From Nicotiana tabacum (taxonomy: Eukaryota; Streptophyta; Magnoliopsida; Solanales; Solanaceae), in assembly GCF_000715075.1 (NCBI RefSeq), contig NC_134097.1, forward strand, positions 125,548,997 to 125,612,996: 64,000 bases of DNA, given 5' to 3'. A program made the position numbers and the translations under genes. Shown here one piece after another: positions 1 through 10,209 of the stretch; positions within the stretch are counted from its first letter, which is position 1, and each line of letters starts with the position of its first letter. Under the pieces are notes generated by a model. That model did no database searches and was not told where the DNA came from. It was given only the letters and a program-made list of their open reading frames with translations.

Positions 1-1924
1 CTGCCTCGCCTTCGCCCTTTTTGAAATAAATTTGATGATATGTGGCCGCCTTCGAAGGTCTTCCTAATATCGATTAGGCTCTCATATAGTTGAGAGAAGT
101 GAGGTTTGGGACCTATTCTAATAGAGGAACCAACCCCAGAAAAATAGTAACAATCTGCATTTGGATTTTCACTAGACTAATAACTGAAAGCTACTCTACA
201 CTTTATGGAGAGGGAGACGTTCTCTTTCAATATATCTTCTTTATGTTATAAGTATTATTTTTTTCACCACGTACAGTGAAGTAGCAATTCTACCTTACCG
301 TGCATTGATCAAATTATATGATATTAATTGCTTTCTAGATGTTAACAGCTCTCTTTTGAAGTAACATATACTGTTATTCTCTAAAATATTTATCTATTTT
401 CTTCTTTTTTGATATTTTTTCCTTTTTTTTTCTCCAATTTCATGGAATTTAGGAGACTAAAACCGTTTCTTTCTCTAATTAAATTCTCTTAATTACATTT
501 CCTACTCTTTCTCTTCTTTCCCCGAAGGTTACGTTTTTGTAGTACCTGTATAACTTTTGCTCTATGTGTGTTATGGAAAAATAGTTCTTCTCTCTCATTA
601 AATTCTTTTTATCTTGCTGTGATCGTCTGCACAGATTTCAGGTACCACTTCTCGTATTTGTCTTTACTTTGTAATATTAATATTTTATAGGATTCTATTC
701 CTTTTAGTAATGACAAAATAACATGAGTAACTGTGTATCCTAATTTTATCTCTACAGTTTGAGATGGCAATTTCTTCAACTGGCTTGCTATTTTACAAAT
801 TCTTGGATCTATATATGAAACGAAATATTATAACTTATTTTTTCTGGTACCATATTGCTTCACTCTTGTGTTTACTTTTCTTCCGATATCTTATTTGGTT
901 TTAGACTTTGAAAATTTGGACCAAGTACAAAAAGATCAATCATCTTGATGGATTAGTGGTCCCATTTATTGGTATTGTGAAAGCTTTAATTATTAATTGT
1001 TAGGTTTTATTTTTGTTTTGCTTAATAATTATTAGGTTACATAAAAGTTTGTTCCGTGTCTTTTATTTCTCTAACACCTCTTTTATTTTACAGAATTTGT
1101 GTCCTATTACTATTATTTATTTTTTATAATTAGAAATAAATGTTCATATGACTGTACTGAGTTAACCAGCGAAAAGAAGACTTACATAAGAAACGAATAC
1201 AGGTGTTGCGGCAGACTTCAGTAATTTCCATACCATTTTGCTTGGAATTTTCAAGGTTGTTCGAATGGGTTTGGTATTTCTTTCCTCTCAACTTTGCACT
1301 TTTTGAAGATGTACAACCAACAACAAAAAATTCTCCTTTCTTAAAACACCCCCCCCCCCCCCAATAACTCTAAATATTTTGGTTCTCTCTTCTCCTTCCT
1401 TATAATTAATGTTTATTATTGTGTAACAATGTTTGCTTGGAGTTACTGATGGGCCAATGAAGATTGAGGAAGGTGTGGCAAGAGGTCATTTCGATTGCTT
1501 GCTAATTATTGACAGAATTAGTGATTATTAAGAGAGAAATTGAGTGAAATAACGACGCATAATATAACCGTATTGGGGTTAATGGGCATGATTGGAGGCT
1601 CGCATGGTAATAATTTTCTCAGTAACTTATCTCTTATGCTTGAAAAGAGGTTTATCTTTTGTGTCAATTATTTGCCATTTTCTCTTATTTTCTGTTTTTT
1701 GGACCTATTCTCTCTCAATTTTCTATCAAATGTGTATTTTCTTCCTTTCATAAAATAATGTAACGGTCCAACATTAAAAAAAATAATGCTATGATTGCCT
1801 TCCTTTCTTAAAGAATTGTAATACTTCAACAATGAAATAGCAATGCAACTATTGTAATTATGAGTATGATGATAGCAATTTAATTTACAACAATTATTTT
1901 CCTAAATCATAACTAACGGAACCG
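1..1924. other. AT-rich spacer, no gene recognised
   Basis: I see no supportable coding region here. Open frames are short, have no recognisable domain and are broken by T-rich runs. The stretch contains a pure C run at about 1349-1362. A block of about 60 bp at 318-376 (AATTGCTTTCTAGAT core) recurs in direct orientation at 6144-6203. A 16-bp word at 290-305 recurs inverted at 6372-6387. It could be intron or UTR of a gene to the left, since it has pyrimidine-rich tracts followed by AG, but no exon can be defined. Confidence 0.5.
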
Positions 1925-2190
1925 TATCAAGAATTCTCATCTTCCATCCCTCTTTCGACTTTATAAAGCACAAATCACATACACAGCAAAGAAAAATTCT
2001 TTTGTGCTTGCAATTGGATCTACAAGATAACTAAATATTTTATACTTTCAATTGTATCAAGAATTCTCATCATCCATCCCTCTTTCGACTTTATAAAGCA
2101 AAAGCACAAATCACATACACAGCAAAGAAAAATTCTTTTGTGCTTGCAATTGGATCTACAAGATAACTAAATATTTTATACTTTCTTTCT
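1925..2190. repeat. 130-bp tandem duplication with TATA-like motif
   Basis: Two near-identical copies begin at 1925 and 2055. The second copy has a 6-base insertion just after TTTATAAAGCA. Each copy runs from TATCAAGAATTCTCAT through TTTATAAAG to ATATTTTATACTTTC. The TTTATAAA word followed by a CA-rich leader resembles a plant core promoter and 5' leader, but no coding start follows before the (TA)n tract and the LTR insertion. What is seen is the duplication; the promoter idea is an inference. Confidence 0.8.
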
Positions 2191-2197
2191 GCTTTTC

Positions 2198-2200
<3 letters not shown>

Positions 2201-2273
<73 letters not shown>
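2201..2273. repeat. (TA)n dinucleotide repeat
   Basis: About 36 uninterrupted TA units directly follow the 130-bp tandem duplication. Open frames read through this tract (Tyr-Ile runs) are artefacts. Confidence 0.97.
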
Positions 2274-2276
<3 letters not shown>

Positions 2277-3079
2277 TTTATGGGATTTAGCTAACAAGTA
2301 ATTACATATGTATTGCAGTTGTTTTAGTTGTGATCGTACATAACATATAGTATCTGTCACGACCCGGATTTTTTTTGTCACGACCCGAATTTCCCACACT
2401 CGGGAGTCGTGATGGCGCCTACTAATGAGAGCTAGGCAAGCCAACCCTTAACTACCTTTTTCATTAACAAATTATTATTTTTTTCAATTATCAGCGATAA
2501 CATGAAAACAACGGAATTAAATAAATAAGTGAAAGTCAACAATTTTTATAACTCAAGACTACGTCTCTTACAACTTTCAAAACCTCAATACCCAAAACCT
2601 GGTGTCACAGTGTCACAGACTTTCTAAGAGTCACTACAAACAAGGCCTGAAGAAAATACAATAAACTATTTCTGAACGAAAGAAAATGAAATAGGGAATA
2701 GAGATAGAGGGAGACGCCAGGACCCGCGAACGCTTGCAGGTCTACCTTGGGTCTCCGGTGGACTGAAGGAAGCCCTCCAACTACTGTCCATAAGCTGCTC
2801 CGGGATCTGCACACAGTGCAGAGTGTAGTATCAGCACAACCGACCTCATGTGCTGGTAAGTGTCTAGCCTAACCTCGGCGAAGTAGTGACGAGGCTAGGA
2901 CCAGACTACCAAATAAACATGTGCAATTTAAATATATACAGCGGAAAGGAAAATGCAGAAATAACCAGTAAATGTGGGAAGGGAAAACATGCTGTAGGGG
3001 AAATAATGATTCCGAATAGAAAGCATCAGGTAAGGAAAGTAACAACATAACTAGAATATCATCAAGAATCAGAAATCAA

Positions 3080-3390
3080 CAATTTGCACGGCATCACCCT
3101 TCGTGCTTTTACTCTCGTTCTCACCAAATCAATCATATAATAACAACGTGCACGACATCACCCTTTGTGCTTTTACTCTCGTCCTCACCAAACAATATTT
3201 TATAACAAAACTGTACACGACATCACCCTTCATGTTTTTACTCTTTTTCCTCACCATATAGTCAATGATAATCAGTACGGAATGGTACATCGTACGGCAC
3301 AATATCACCCTTCGTGCTTTACACTCTTTCTTCACCATAGCAAACAATGCACGGCATCACCCTTCGTGCTTTAACGCTCTTCCTCACCTA
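3080..3390. repeat. LTR tandem array, CATCACCCTTCGTGC units
   Basis: About five diverged units of roughly 60 bases, each with a core close to CATCACCCTTCGTGCTTT followed by TCTCAC. They sit inside the solo LTR where the other LTRs of this window carry GGGTTGCACGCCGCAAC units. A second short array of CCCGGCAAGGGAAC units follows at about 3470-3560. Peptides encoded here are by-products of the repeats. Confidence 0.85.
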
Positions 3391-4464
3391 AACAACAATC
3401 ACAGACAAAGGGGCAAGGGAGTAAACAAATAACAATAGAAATCTCGGAAAGGGAACACAATTAAACAGTTAAATCCCGGCAAGGGAACAATATCAATAAT
3501 CTCAGCATTCCGGCAAGGGAACAATATCAATAATCTCAGCATCCCGGCAAGGGAACAATTTAATAACTCTTTCTCTTTCTTTCACTTTTATTTCATAACT
3601 CACTTTATCATTTGAGCCAATGCTCCAAAGGGTTCAATCATCTCATATACTTTCACTCTTTGTAATATAACTCGAGCCAATGCTCCTCGAAGTTCAAAGA
3701 TCATAATTTCTTTCACAAGCTTTTCACAACATAAAGATATCATCACTAAGGCATGAAAGACACAACAAAATCAGGATATTCACAACATAAAGACTCACGG
3801 TCATGCTAAACACCAACGTATAGATACTCGTCACCATGCCTATACGTCGTACTCAACAATTATCACATAGCAAATAGGACTCAACTCCTAATCCCTCAAG
3901 CTAAGATTAGACCAAACACTTGCCTCAAACTTCCACGGCTAATTCAATCCTCAATTACCGCTTTTCCTCTCGATTCGGCTCCAAATCGATTGTATATATA
4001 CACAAATGACTTCATAACATCAATAAATACTAAACAATTCGAATCCAATGTCTAATTATAGCTTCCCAAGTATTCTTCCCAAAATTCCAAAAATCGACCC
4101 GGGCCCGCTTGGTCAAAACACTAGGTTCGAACCAAAATCCGATAACTCATTCATCCACGAGCCCGAATATATAATTATTTTCAGAATTCTACCCCAAAAC
4201 GAGGTCTAAATCACAATTAATTAAAAAGCCCTAACTCTACCCAATTCCCTAATTTCTACCTTTAATTACATGTTTTAAGCCTAGAAATTCAATAGATGTT
4301 GATGAAAATGGAAAGAAATAAGTTAAAGATTACTAACCCAAGAGTTTATGGTGAAAGAATGCTTTAAAAGTCGCCCTAGGACTTTGGAGAAGAAAGAGTT
4401 TGTAAATTTTTGGTGAAATCCCGTAATGGATTATGTTTTGGGACTTTAAAATAACTGGGCAAAA

Positions 4465-4760
4465 TCCTTCTTCGCGTTCGCGATAAGCTCAACGCGTTCG
4501 TGATGAGTCAGGTCTGAAGACCTTCACGTTCGCGACACTGGGCTTGCGTTCGTGATGCTTTAGCACCTCGAGCCCTCGCGTTCGCGTAGAACAAACTGGT
4601 GGCCTTTTCCTTGAACCCTACGCGTTCGCGAAGGGTCTCCCCCCTGAGCTTCGCGTTCGCGTCTCAACCTCCGCGTTCGTAAAGAAGAAACTGGGCACCT
4701 GGGATCTTTGCCTTACGCGTTCACGAGTAAGACCACGCGAACGCGAAGAACAAAATCCCT
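4465..4760. repeat. LTR palindromic array, CGCGTTCGCG units
   Basis: A GC-rich cluster of imperfect CGCGTTCGCG / GCGTTCGTGA units in the solo LTR, standing out from AT-rich surroundings. The same slot is filled by related CGCGAACGCG units in element A and by different palindromes in elements B and C. Confidence 0.85.
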
Positions 4761-5484
4761 GGGCACAACATCAAAAAATCTGCAACACTTCTAAAGCCAA
4801 AAACCATTTCGAAACACCTCCGAAACACTTCCGAGCCCTCGGGGCTCCTAACCAAACACAGGCACTAACTCAACAACGTCATACAAACTTATTCGTGCGA
4901 TCAAATCGCCTAAATAACCTCAAAATCAATGAATCAAACCTCAAAATCAAGAATTTTTCCTCAAACTTCATCAAGTTTCCAATTTAGAAATTTAAGTCCG
5001 AAACACATCAGACGACGTCCGATTTCAACCAAATTTTATAGGAAGAACTTAAAACATATATAAGACCTGTACCGGGTGCCGAAACCAAAATACGGGCCCG
5101 ATGATACCATCGCTTTCTAATCAGATTTCATTTCCAATTTCCTTAAATATTTTCAGAAAACAATTTTACTTAAAAATTCATTTCTCGGGCTTGGGACCTC
5201 GGAATTTGATTCCGGACATATGCTCACGTCCCATATTTTCCTACGGACCCTCCGGGACCGTCAAATTACGGGTTCGGATCCGTTTGCCCAAAATATTGAC
5301 CAAAGTCAAACTTATTCATTTTAACATCAAAACTTAGCATTTTTCACAAAATTTCATCTTTAAGCTTTCCGGCTACGTGCCCGGACTGTACACGCAAATC
5401 GAGGCAATTCTAAATGAGGTTTTTAAGACTTCGAAAACACAGAATCAATAAGAAAACAGGTGATGACCCCTTTGGGTCGTTACA

Positions 5485-6392
5485 GTATCACATTTGCAGT
5501 TTCCTACAGTATGTTTCTTTGGTAATTTGACTTCATCTTCATGCCTTCTCTTCTGTGGAAGAAATTCTTCTTTCTTTATATTCTATTTTTGTTTTGGTTT
5601 TGAGGTATATGAGCCGTCAATTCAATTGTTAACGTAGATTTATTTATAGTTTTTCATGTAACCAATGAGCTTGTATAATGAGAAGTTGAATTAATCAGAC
5701 CGATAAGATGATAAAAGAAAAAATGAATCATTTTTCGATAATTTGAATGCTCTTGACATATAGAATAGATTTGATCAAACTTACTTTGCTATTACAAAAT
5801 TTTAATATGTTAACTAATCTCTTACAAATAATTGGATTGAATTTTGCAATTTTTCTTCTACCATTTATTGTCATTGTTCAAAGTTTTGACAAAATGAAAA
5901 ATTATTTATTTGTACGAGACTATCAAGATATAGCAATATATTTTAATTAATCTTAAGGTTGACTTTGAAATTTCTACTGCATGGGATATTTCAAAACTAT
6001 GGGTTTACAGATTATATTTCTCTCTTTTAAGCAAATTCTTTGTACAAAGATAAGTTTTTAAATTATAAATTTTAATAATAATATATTATTAACCTTATTT
6101 TAATTTTCTTTGATAACTGTGTGAAGCGTGGGTAAGTTAACTAGTTATATAATATTAATTGCTTTCTAGATATTAACAGCTTTTGAAGTAATATTCTCCG
6201 TTAAGTATTAAATTACTAATCTAACTGGATAAACTTTATTTTTCGGTGGTTGTAGTTATTACTATAGTTCAAAATGATCTCACTGAACGTTTTCAACAGA
6301 GATTTGGAATATGAAACTATTTTGATATACAATTTTTTTATCTTTCAAATCATCTTGAGAAATCCAAAAATATGCACGGTAAGGTAGAAAAA
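5485..6392. other. AT-rich spacer, no gene recognised
   Basis: Follows the solo LTR target duplication. Short frames only (for example 5747-5950), with no domain. Contains the direct copy (6144-6203) of the block at 318-376, and at 6372-6387 the inverted copy of the 16-bp word at 290-305. Confidence 0.5.
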
Positions 6393-6524
6393 GGAGAAAT
6401 TATATGACGGGGCTTTTGCATCTATACTCGGTTTTGGGGTCACAATTGAACCTATACTCACTTTGCGAAAAAGTTTGCAACTGTACCCACTTTACGATCA
6501 ACTTTAGACTTAATGGATCTGAAG

Positions 6525-7045
6525 TTAAAAAAGATTAGTCTGAAGTGAAAAAATTGCACTTCAAATGCACTTAAGGCAAAAAAGATTTTAAGTGCTACTA
6601 ATGGTTTCATGCACTTAAGGCTAATAAGTCTGAAGTGAAAAATTACACTTCAGATGCAATTAAGGCCAATGAGTCTTAAGTGAAAAATTGTACTTCAGAT
6701 GCACTTAAGGCCAAAAAGGCAGAAGTGCAACAAACGTTTTCATTCACTAATTGAGGCCAATAAGTGTGAAGTGAAAATTTGCACTTCGGATGCACTTAAG
6801 GCCAAATAGGTCTGAAGTGTAACCAATGGTTTCATACACTTAAAGCCAATAAGTCTGAAGTGAAAAATTGTACTTCAGATGCACTTAAGGCCAAAAGGTC
6901 TGAAGTGCAACAAACGTTTTGCTACACTTAAGGTCAATAAGTCTGAAGTGAAAAATTGCACTTCAAATGCACTTAAAGCCAAAAGATTTGAAGTGCAACC
7001 AACATTTTTATGCACATAAGATCAAATAGGTCTGAAGTGCAAATT
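6525..7045. repeat. Minisatellite of hairpin-forming units
   Basis: Roughly eight diverged copies of a unit with GAAGTG, an A-rich spacer, then CACTTC and GCACTTAAGGCCAA. Each copy can fold on itself because GAAGTG and CACTTC are reverse complements around the spacer AAAAATTG. Longer units alternate with a second form containing TGAAGTGCAACAAACGTTTT. No coding sense is seen. Confidence 0.85.
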
Positions 7046-7226
7046 GCCTAGAAACATAGATTTGTTCTTCGAATTATAACAATCCAATATACGATTTAAT
7101 ACCTAAATCTACTCCAAATGAGCTCAAATTTGAAACATAACCTCCAAATATCATCAGGAACAAACCCCAATCATCAATTTTCTCAAAACAACAATAAGTC
7201 TAATGAACCCATTTTGCATTTTAAAA

Positions 7227-7440
7227 AAAGAAGAAGAAGAAGAAGAAGAAACCTTAAGCAGTAGTAAAACATAAAGCATCATAACAGCTCACCATTGTAA
7301 AACATCATAAACTACATTAAAATATGTTCACAACCACCATATAAAATCATTGCCATCCGAAGAAGGAGGAGGAAGAGGAGGAGGAGGAGGAGGAGAAGAA
7401 GAAAACGAAGGAGGAGAAGGAGGAGAAGGAGGAAGAGAAA
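7227..7440. repeat. GAA and GGA trinucleotide tracts
   Basis: A (GAA)n run at about 7227-7251 and a longer imperfect GGA/GAA purine tract at about 7359-7440. They are part of the surrounding TIR element. The poly-Leu/Phe frame on the opposite strand is low-complexity and is not called as a gene. Confidence 0.9.
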
Positions 7441-7888
7441 GAATCTAAAGTTGTTTAAAAAGTGGGTACAAGTTAAAACTATTTGAAAAAGTGGGTATAC
7501 GTTAAATGGAGCGACCAAATAAGGCGCCCCATGTAATTTTTACATTGACGGGTTAATAACCAGCCCAACCTTGAGCAAGTTGGGCGGGTCATTTGAGCTT
7601 GAGCCAAATTTGATAGCCTACAAAAAATATATATTACTAAATTGAAGTTGTAACTTGGGACAATCATGAAATAGAAGCTACCATCTTAAGGCCAGGATCT
7701 ATTTTCTCTCTAGACGGGTCCTCGTCTAACAATCAAGAACAAGAGATCTACAACATGCATTTGCATTCAAGAAAACCAACCCGAAGATAGAGGCTCAATA
7801 AAATGAGTTAATCGAAGTTCTGAGGGAGACTGAAAGGCGCAAATTCAGCTAAAATATCTTTAGCTTGTTTACTGCTCCATGCATTTTT

Positions 7889-8308
7889 TTAACAACTTTT
7901 CACCATACTTGAACTCCTATTAACACCATTATTGTTATCTAATCTTGATTGATTATTTCCCAAGATTGTCTCAAGTTCACTTGGCCTGCATGGTAATGTC
8001 ACTGCACCTTCATGATCAAAACCATACTCCTCAGCAGCTTGTTCCAATAGCCTCAAGAATGAAGGGTGTGTTAAACAACTCAATGGCACCACAAATCTCT
8101 TCTTCAACTCATCTTCATCAGCTGCAATCACTGCAAAATGCCCTTCTTTAACGTCTTCTGGAACGTTGCATGAACGCGGAATGGTTCGTGCATCAAACTC
8201 TGCTGCAAGTTTCTTCACCAATGAAAGACTCCTTTGTAACTTCTCCACCACTATTTTCAGATTCACTATCTTGTTCTTTTTCTTCCCATTGGTTCTAGCA
8301 TTTGCCAT
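7889..8308 (-). CDS. SAUR family auxin-responsive protein
   Basis: Small auxin-up RNA protein of 139 residues in one intronless frame, as is usual for the family. SAURs are fast-turnover auxin-response proteins. The known family mechanism is inhibition of PP2C.D phosphatases, which keeps the plasma-membrane H+-ATPase active and promotes cell expansion. The N-terminus is Lys-rich (GKKKNKIVN) with an amphipathic KIVVEKLQRSL segment. The conserved SAUR core spans about residues 48-115, with VPEDVKEGHFAVIA, RFVVPLSCLTHPSFLRLLEQ and AAEEYGFDHEGAVTLPC. The C-terminal 25 residues are Asn/Ser-rich and variable. The ATG at 8306-8308 is the first in frame, and a TATA box lies about 110 bases upstream. 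This is the only convincing host gene here and shows no stop or frameshift. The family is certain; the exact paralogue cannot be named from sequence alone. Confidence 0.95.
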   Translation of the reverse strand: MANARTNGKKKNKIVNLKIVVEKLQRSLSLVKKLAAEFDARTIPRSCNVPEDVKEGHFAVIAADEDELKKRFVVPLSCLTHPSFLRLLEQAAEEYGFDHEGAVTLPCRPSELETILGNNQSRLDNNNGVNRSSSMVKSC

Positions 8309-8418
8309 TATGATAAAACAATAAAATATTTTATTTTTTCTTTTGATATTTTGATGCTAGGGTTGAAGGCTTTTGTAGGGTTTTCTTTTGTGTGTCTTTT
8401 CTAAGTATGTTACCTAGC

Positions 8419-8427
8419 TTATATATA
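8419..8427 (-). promoter_or_regulatory. TATA box of the SAUR gene
   Basis: On the minus strand the sequence reads TATATATAA, about 110 bases upstream of the SAUR start codon. Position and composition fit a plant core promoter. A GGTCTC word on the same strand near 8503-8508 differs at one base from the auxin response element TGTCTC; I treat that as suggestive only. Confidence 0.65.
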
Positions 8428-8529
8428 GTGTACGAGTAAGAAGGCAGAGTTGAGAGATAAGGTCGAAAAAAGGACTTAGTTGGACCAACTTTGGTGTAAA
8501 TATGGGGAGACCAAAGCATGTGAATGAAG

Positions 8530-10004
8530 TTCTATATCACCTATGAAACGTCCTCTCAATACATAATTAGAACATGTAGGTCCTAATATATACCTCCAAT
8601 TGTATATTGAGACTAGTTTTTCAGTTTCCCTATCCAGCAATTTTCCATTTTAGTACGAAATATTTCTTTCCTACTTAATAATTGGTTCTTACTTAATTAA
8701 TCACTATCAGCAGTGGAGGAGACGTACCTTAATGACATTTTCCTCATATATTCGCGTAAAAAGCATTTTCTTTAAAGAATTAGGGATCTTTAGAAAAATA
8801 TCTTGTTAGATTCATTGTTGATATTTTCTAATTAGTATACATAAATTATACACTAATTATATAGGGTTATACACATATTATATGTTAATTATACATACAT
8901 CATACATGTGCCGGTTATTTTTAACTTAAACAATTGAGTGGACGACACTAACCATGTAATATATTTGAGTTATTCGGATTATATGAAAATAATCTTAAAA
9001 CATAAATTTTCTCTATTAAATATAGATAATCATTGGATATTAATTAAGAAACACTACATGAAAAAGATTAACCATTTCTCAAATTCTAGATATAATTCTA
9101 TTTTTCTTTTTTCATACCATTCTCGCCGGTGTCATTGGATCCTAAAATTAGTCGGGAAGCAAAATAACAACTCATATCTATGACAAAACAAACAAATGTT
9201 GAGACTATGAATGACTCTTTAGATACGACTTGACTCTTTTATTACTACTTGAACTCTTATTTTGTGTGTTAATATCTTTCAAAAATTATTTCTATTTTAA
9301 AATTTCAGTTTCTAAAACATTACTTTTAAATAATAATTTATTTTATAATAATGTAAGTAAAAATATTATCCTTAATTCAAAACTCATTTTAGTCGGCTAT
9401 TTAAAAATTTTAAAAATTGTTTAGGCAGTAAATTTTTTCTCCAGTATGACTCCATTTTGATATTTGGCATTAACCATATTAAATATCCGTGTTATTTGAA
9501 TGATATGTAAATAACCTTAAATTTTAAACCTTCTAAATAACAGTTAGATATTAATTACGAAACAGTACATGAAAAAAGACTAACATTTTCTCAAATCTCG
9601 TAGTGATAATTTTATTTTTGCATCATTCTCATTGGTGTTATTAGAACCTAAAAATAGCCAAAAAGTGAAATAATAACTCGTATTTATGTCAAAGCACAAA
9701 GGTTGACACAATATGAACGATTCTTTGGTTACGACATGACTGTTTTATTACGACTTGAACTCTTATTTGGTATGTTGTTATCTTTTAAAAAATATTTTTA
9801 TTTTGATATATATATATATATATATATATATTATCTTTATAATGATGCAAGTGAAGACATTATCCTTAATTTAAAATTCACTTTAGTTGGCTATTTAAGA
9901 ATTTAAATGATACTTTAGCCGGTGAAATTTTATTTCAATATAACGTTGTTTTGAGTTTATCGATATCTCTAGCCACAGATTTTGAATTTGGAATACCCTA
10001 TATA
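8530..10004. other. AT-rich spacer with diverged direct duplication
   Basis: No gene recognised. Two related blocks lie in direct order, about 8938-9437 and 9470-9925, aligning through cues such as CATGAAAAAGA, TTCTCATTGGTGTTAT (diverged in copy 1) and ACTTGAACTCTTATTT. Copy 2 contains a (TA)n tract at about 9806-9831 that copy 1 lacks. A stretch at 8820-8925 rich in TATACAC/TATACAT words looks like a decayed MITE and resembles, inverted, the stretch at 10840-10960. Confidence 0.65.
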
Positions 10005-10201
10005 CAGAGGTGGATCTAGGATGTATACTTTATGGATTCAATTTTTAAGGTTTTGGCATTGAACTCATTATATTTTCAGAGTTATGTGTTCATATCTACT
10101 ATTTTTATAATTTTAAGAATTTTTTACATATAAATTTTTGCTCAGCATGAAAATTTATTGGTTCAGTTGAACCTGTTGTCAACACTCTACATCTACCTCT
10201 G
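10005..10201. mobile_element. hAT-type MITE with perfect 8-bp TSD
   Basis: A 197-bp element with termini CAGAGGTGGAT and ATCTACCTCTG, which are reverse complements. It is flanked by the perfect 8-bp duplication CCTATATA (9997-10004 and 10202-10209). Eight-base duplications and CAGAGG-like ends indicate a non-autonomous hAT element. No coding capacity. Related copies occur at 31663-31865 (inverted) and probably 48042-48279; 30913-31028 and 30103-30180 have similar ends. Confidence 0.88.
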
Positions 10202-10209
10202 CCTATATA

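Larger units (their letters stand above)
2355..5484 (-). mobile_element. Solo LTR of the long-LTR Ty3/Gypsy family
   Basis: A single LTR with no internal region, flanked by the perfect 5-bp target duplication GTATC (2350-2354 and 5485-5489). Read on the minus strand it starts TGTAACGACCC and ends GGGTCGTGACA, so it has TG...CA ends. Its last 200 bases match the LTR ends of the full elements at 11682-29310 and 48393-58812. Solo LTRs arise by recombination between the two LTRs of one element. Odd point: the terminal TGTCACGACCCG word occurs twice, at 2355 and 2376, so the end was duplicated. It carries tandem arrays at 3080-3390, 3470-3560 and 4465-4760. Confidence 0.9.
6393..7542. mobile_element. 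Probable non-autonomous TIR DNA element
   Basis: The left end (GGAGAAATTATATGACGGGGC) and the reverse complement of the right end (GTAAAAATTACATGGGGC) form an imperfect inverted repeat. Inside each end lie related sentences about a 'gtgggta' motif: CTGTACCCACTTTACG on the left, AAAAAGTGGGTACA on the right. The interior carries a hairpin minisatellite and GAA/GGA runs and has no transposase. The layout fits a Mutator-like non-autonomous element, but I could not identify a clean 9-bp target duplication, so boundaries and superfamily are tentative. Confidence 0.5.

Noticed and set aside
2196..2444. Minus-strand frame with a Tyr-Ile run
   Set aside because: It is the translation of the (TA)n tract plus LTR end, with no coding features.
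7312..7518. Leu/Phe-rich frame on the minus strand that looks like a membrane peptide
   Set aside because: It is the translation of the GAA/GGA purine tract; low complexity only.
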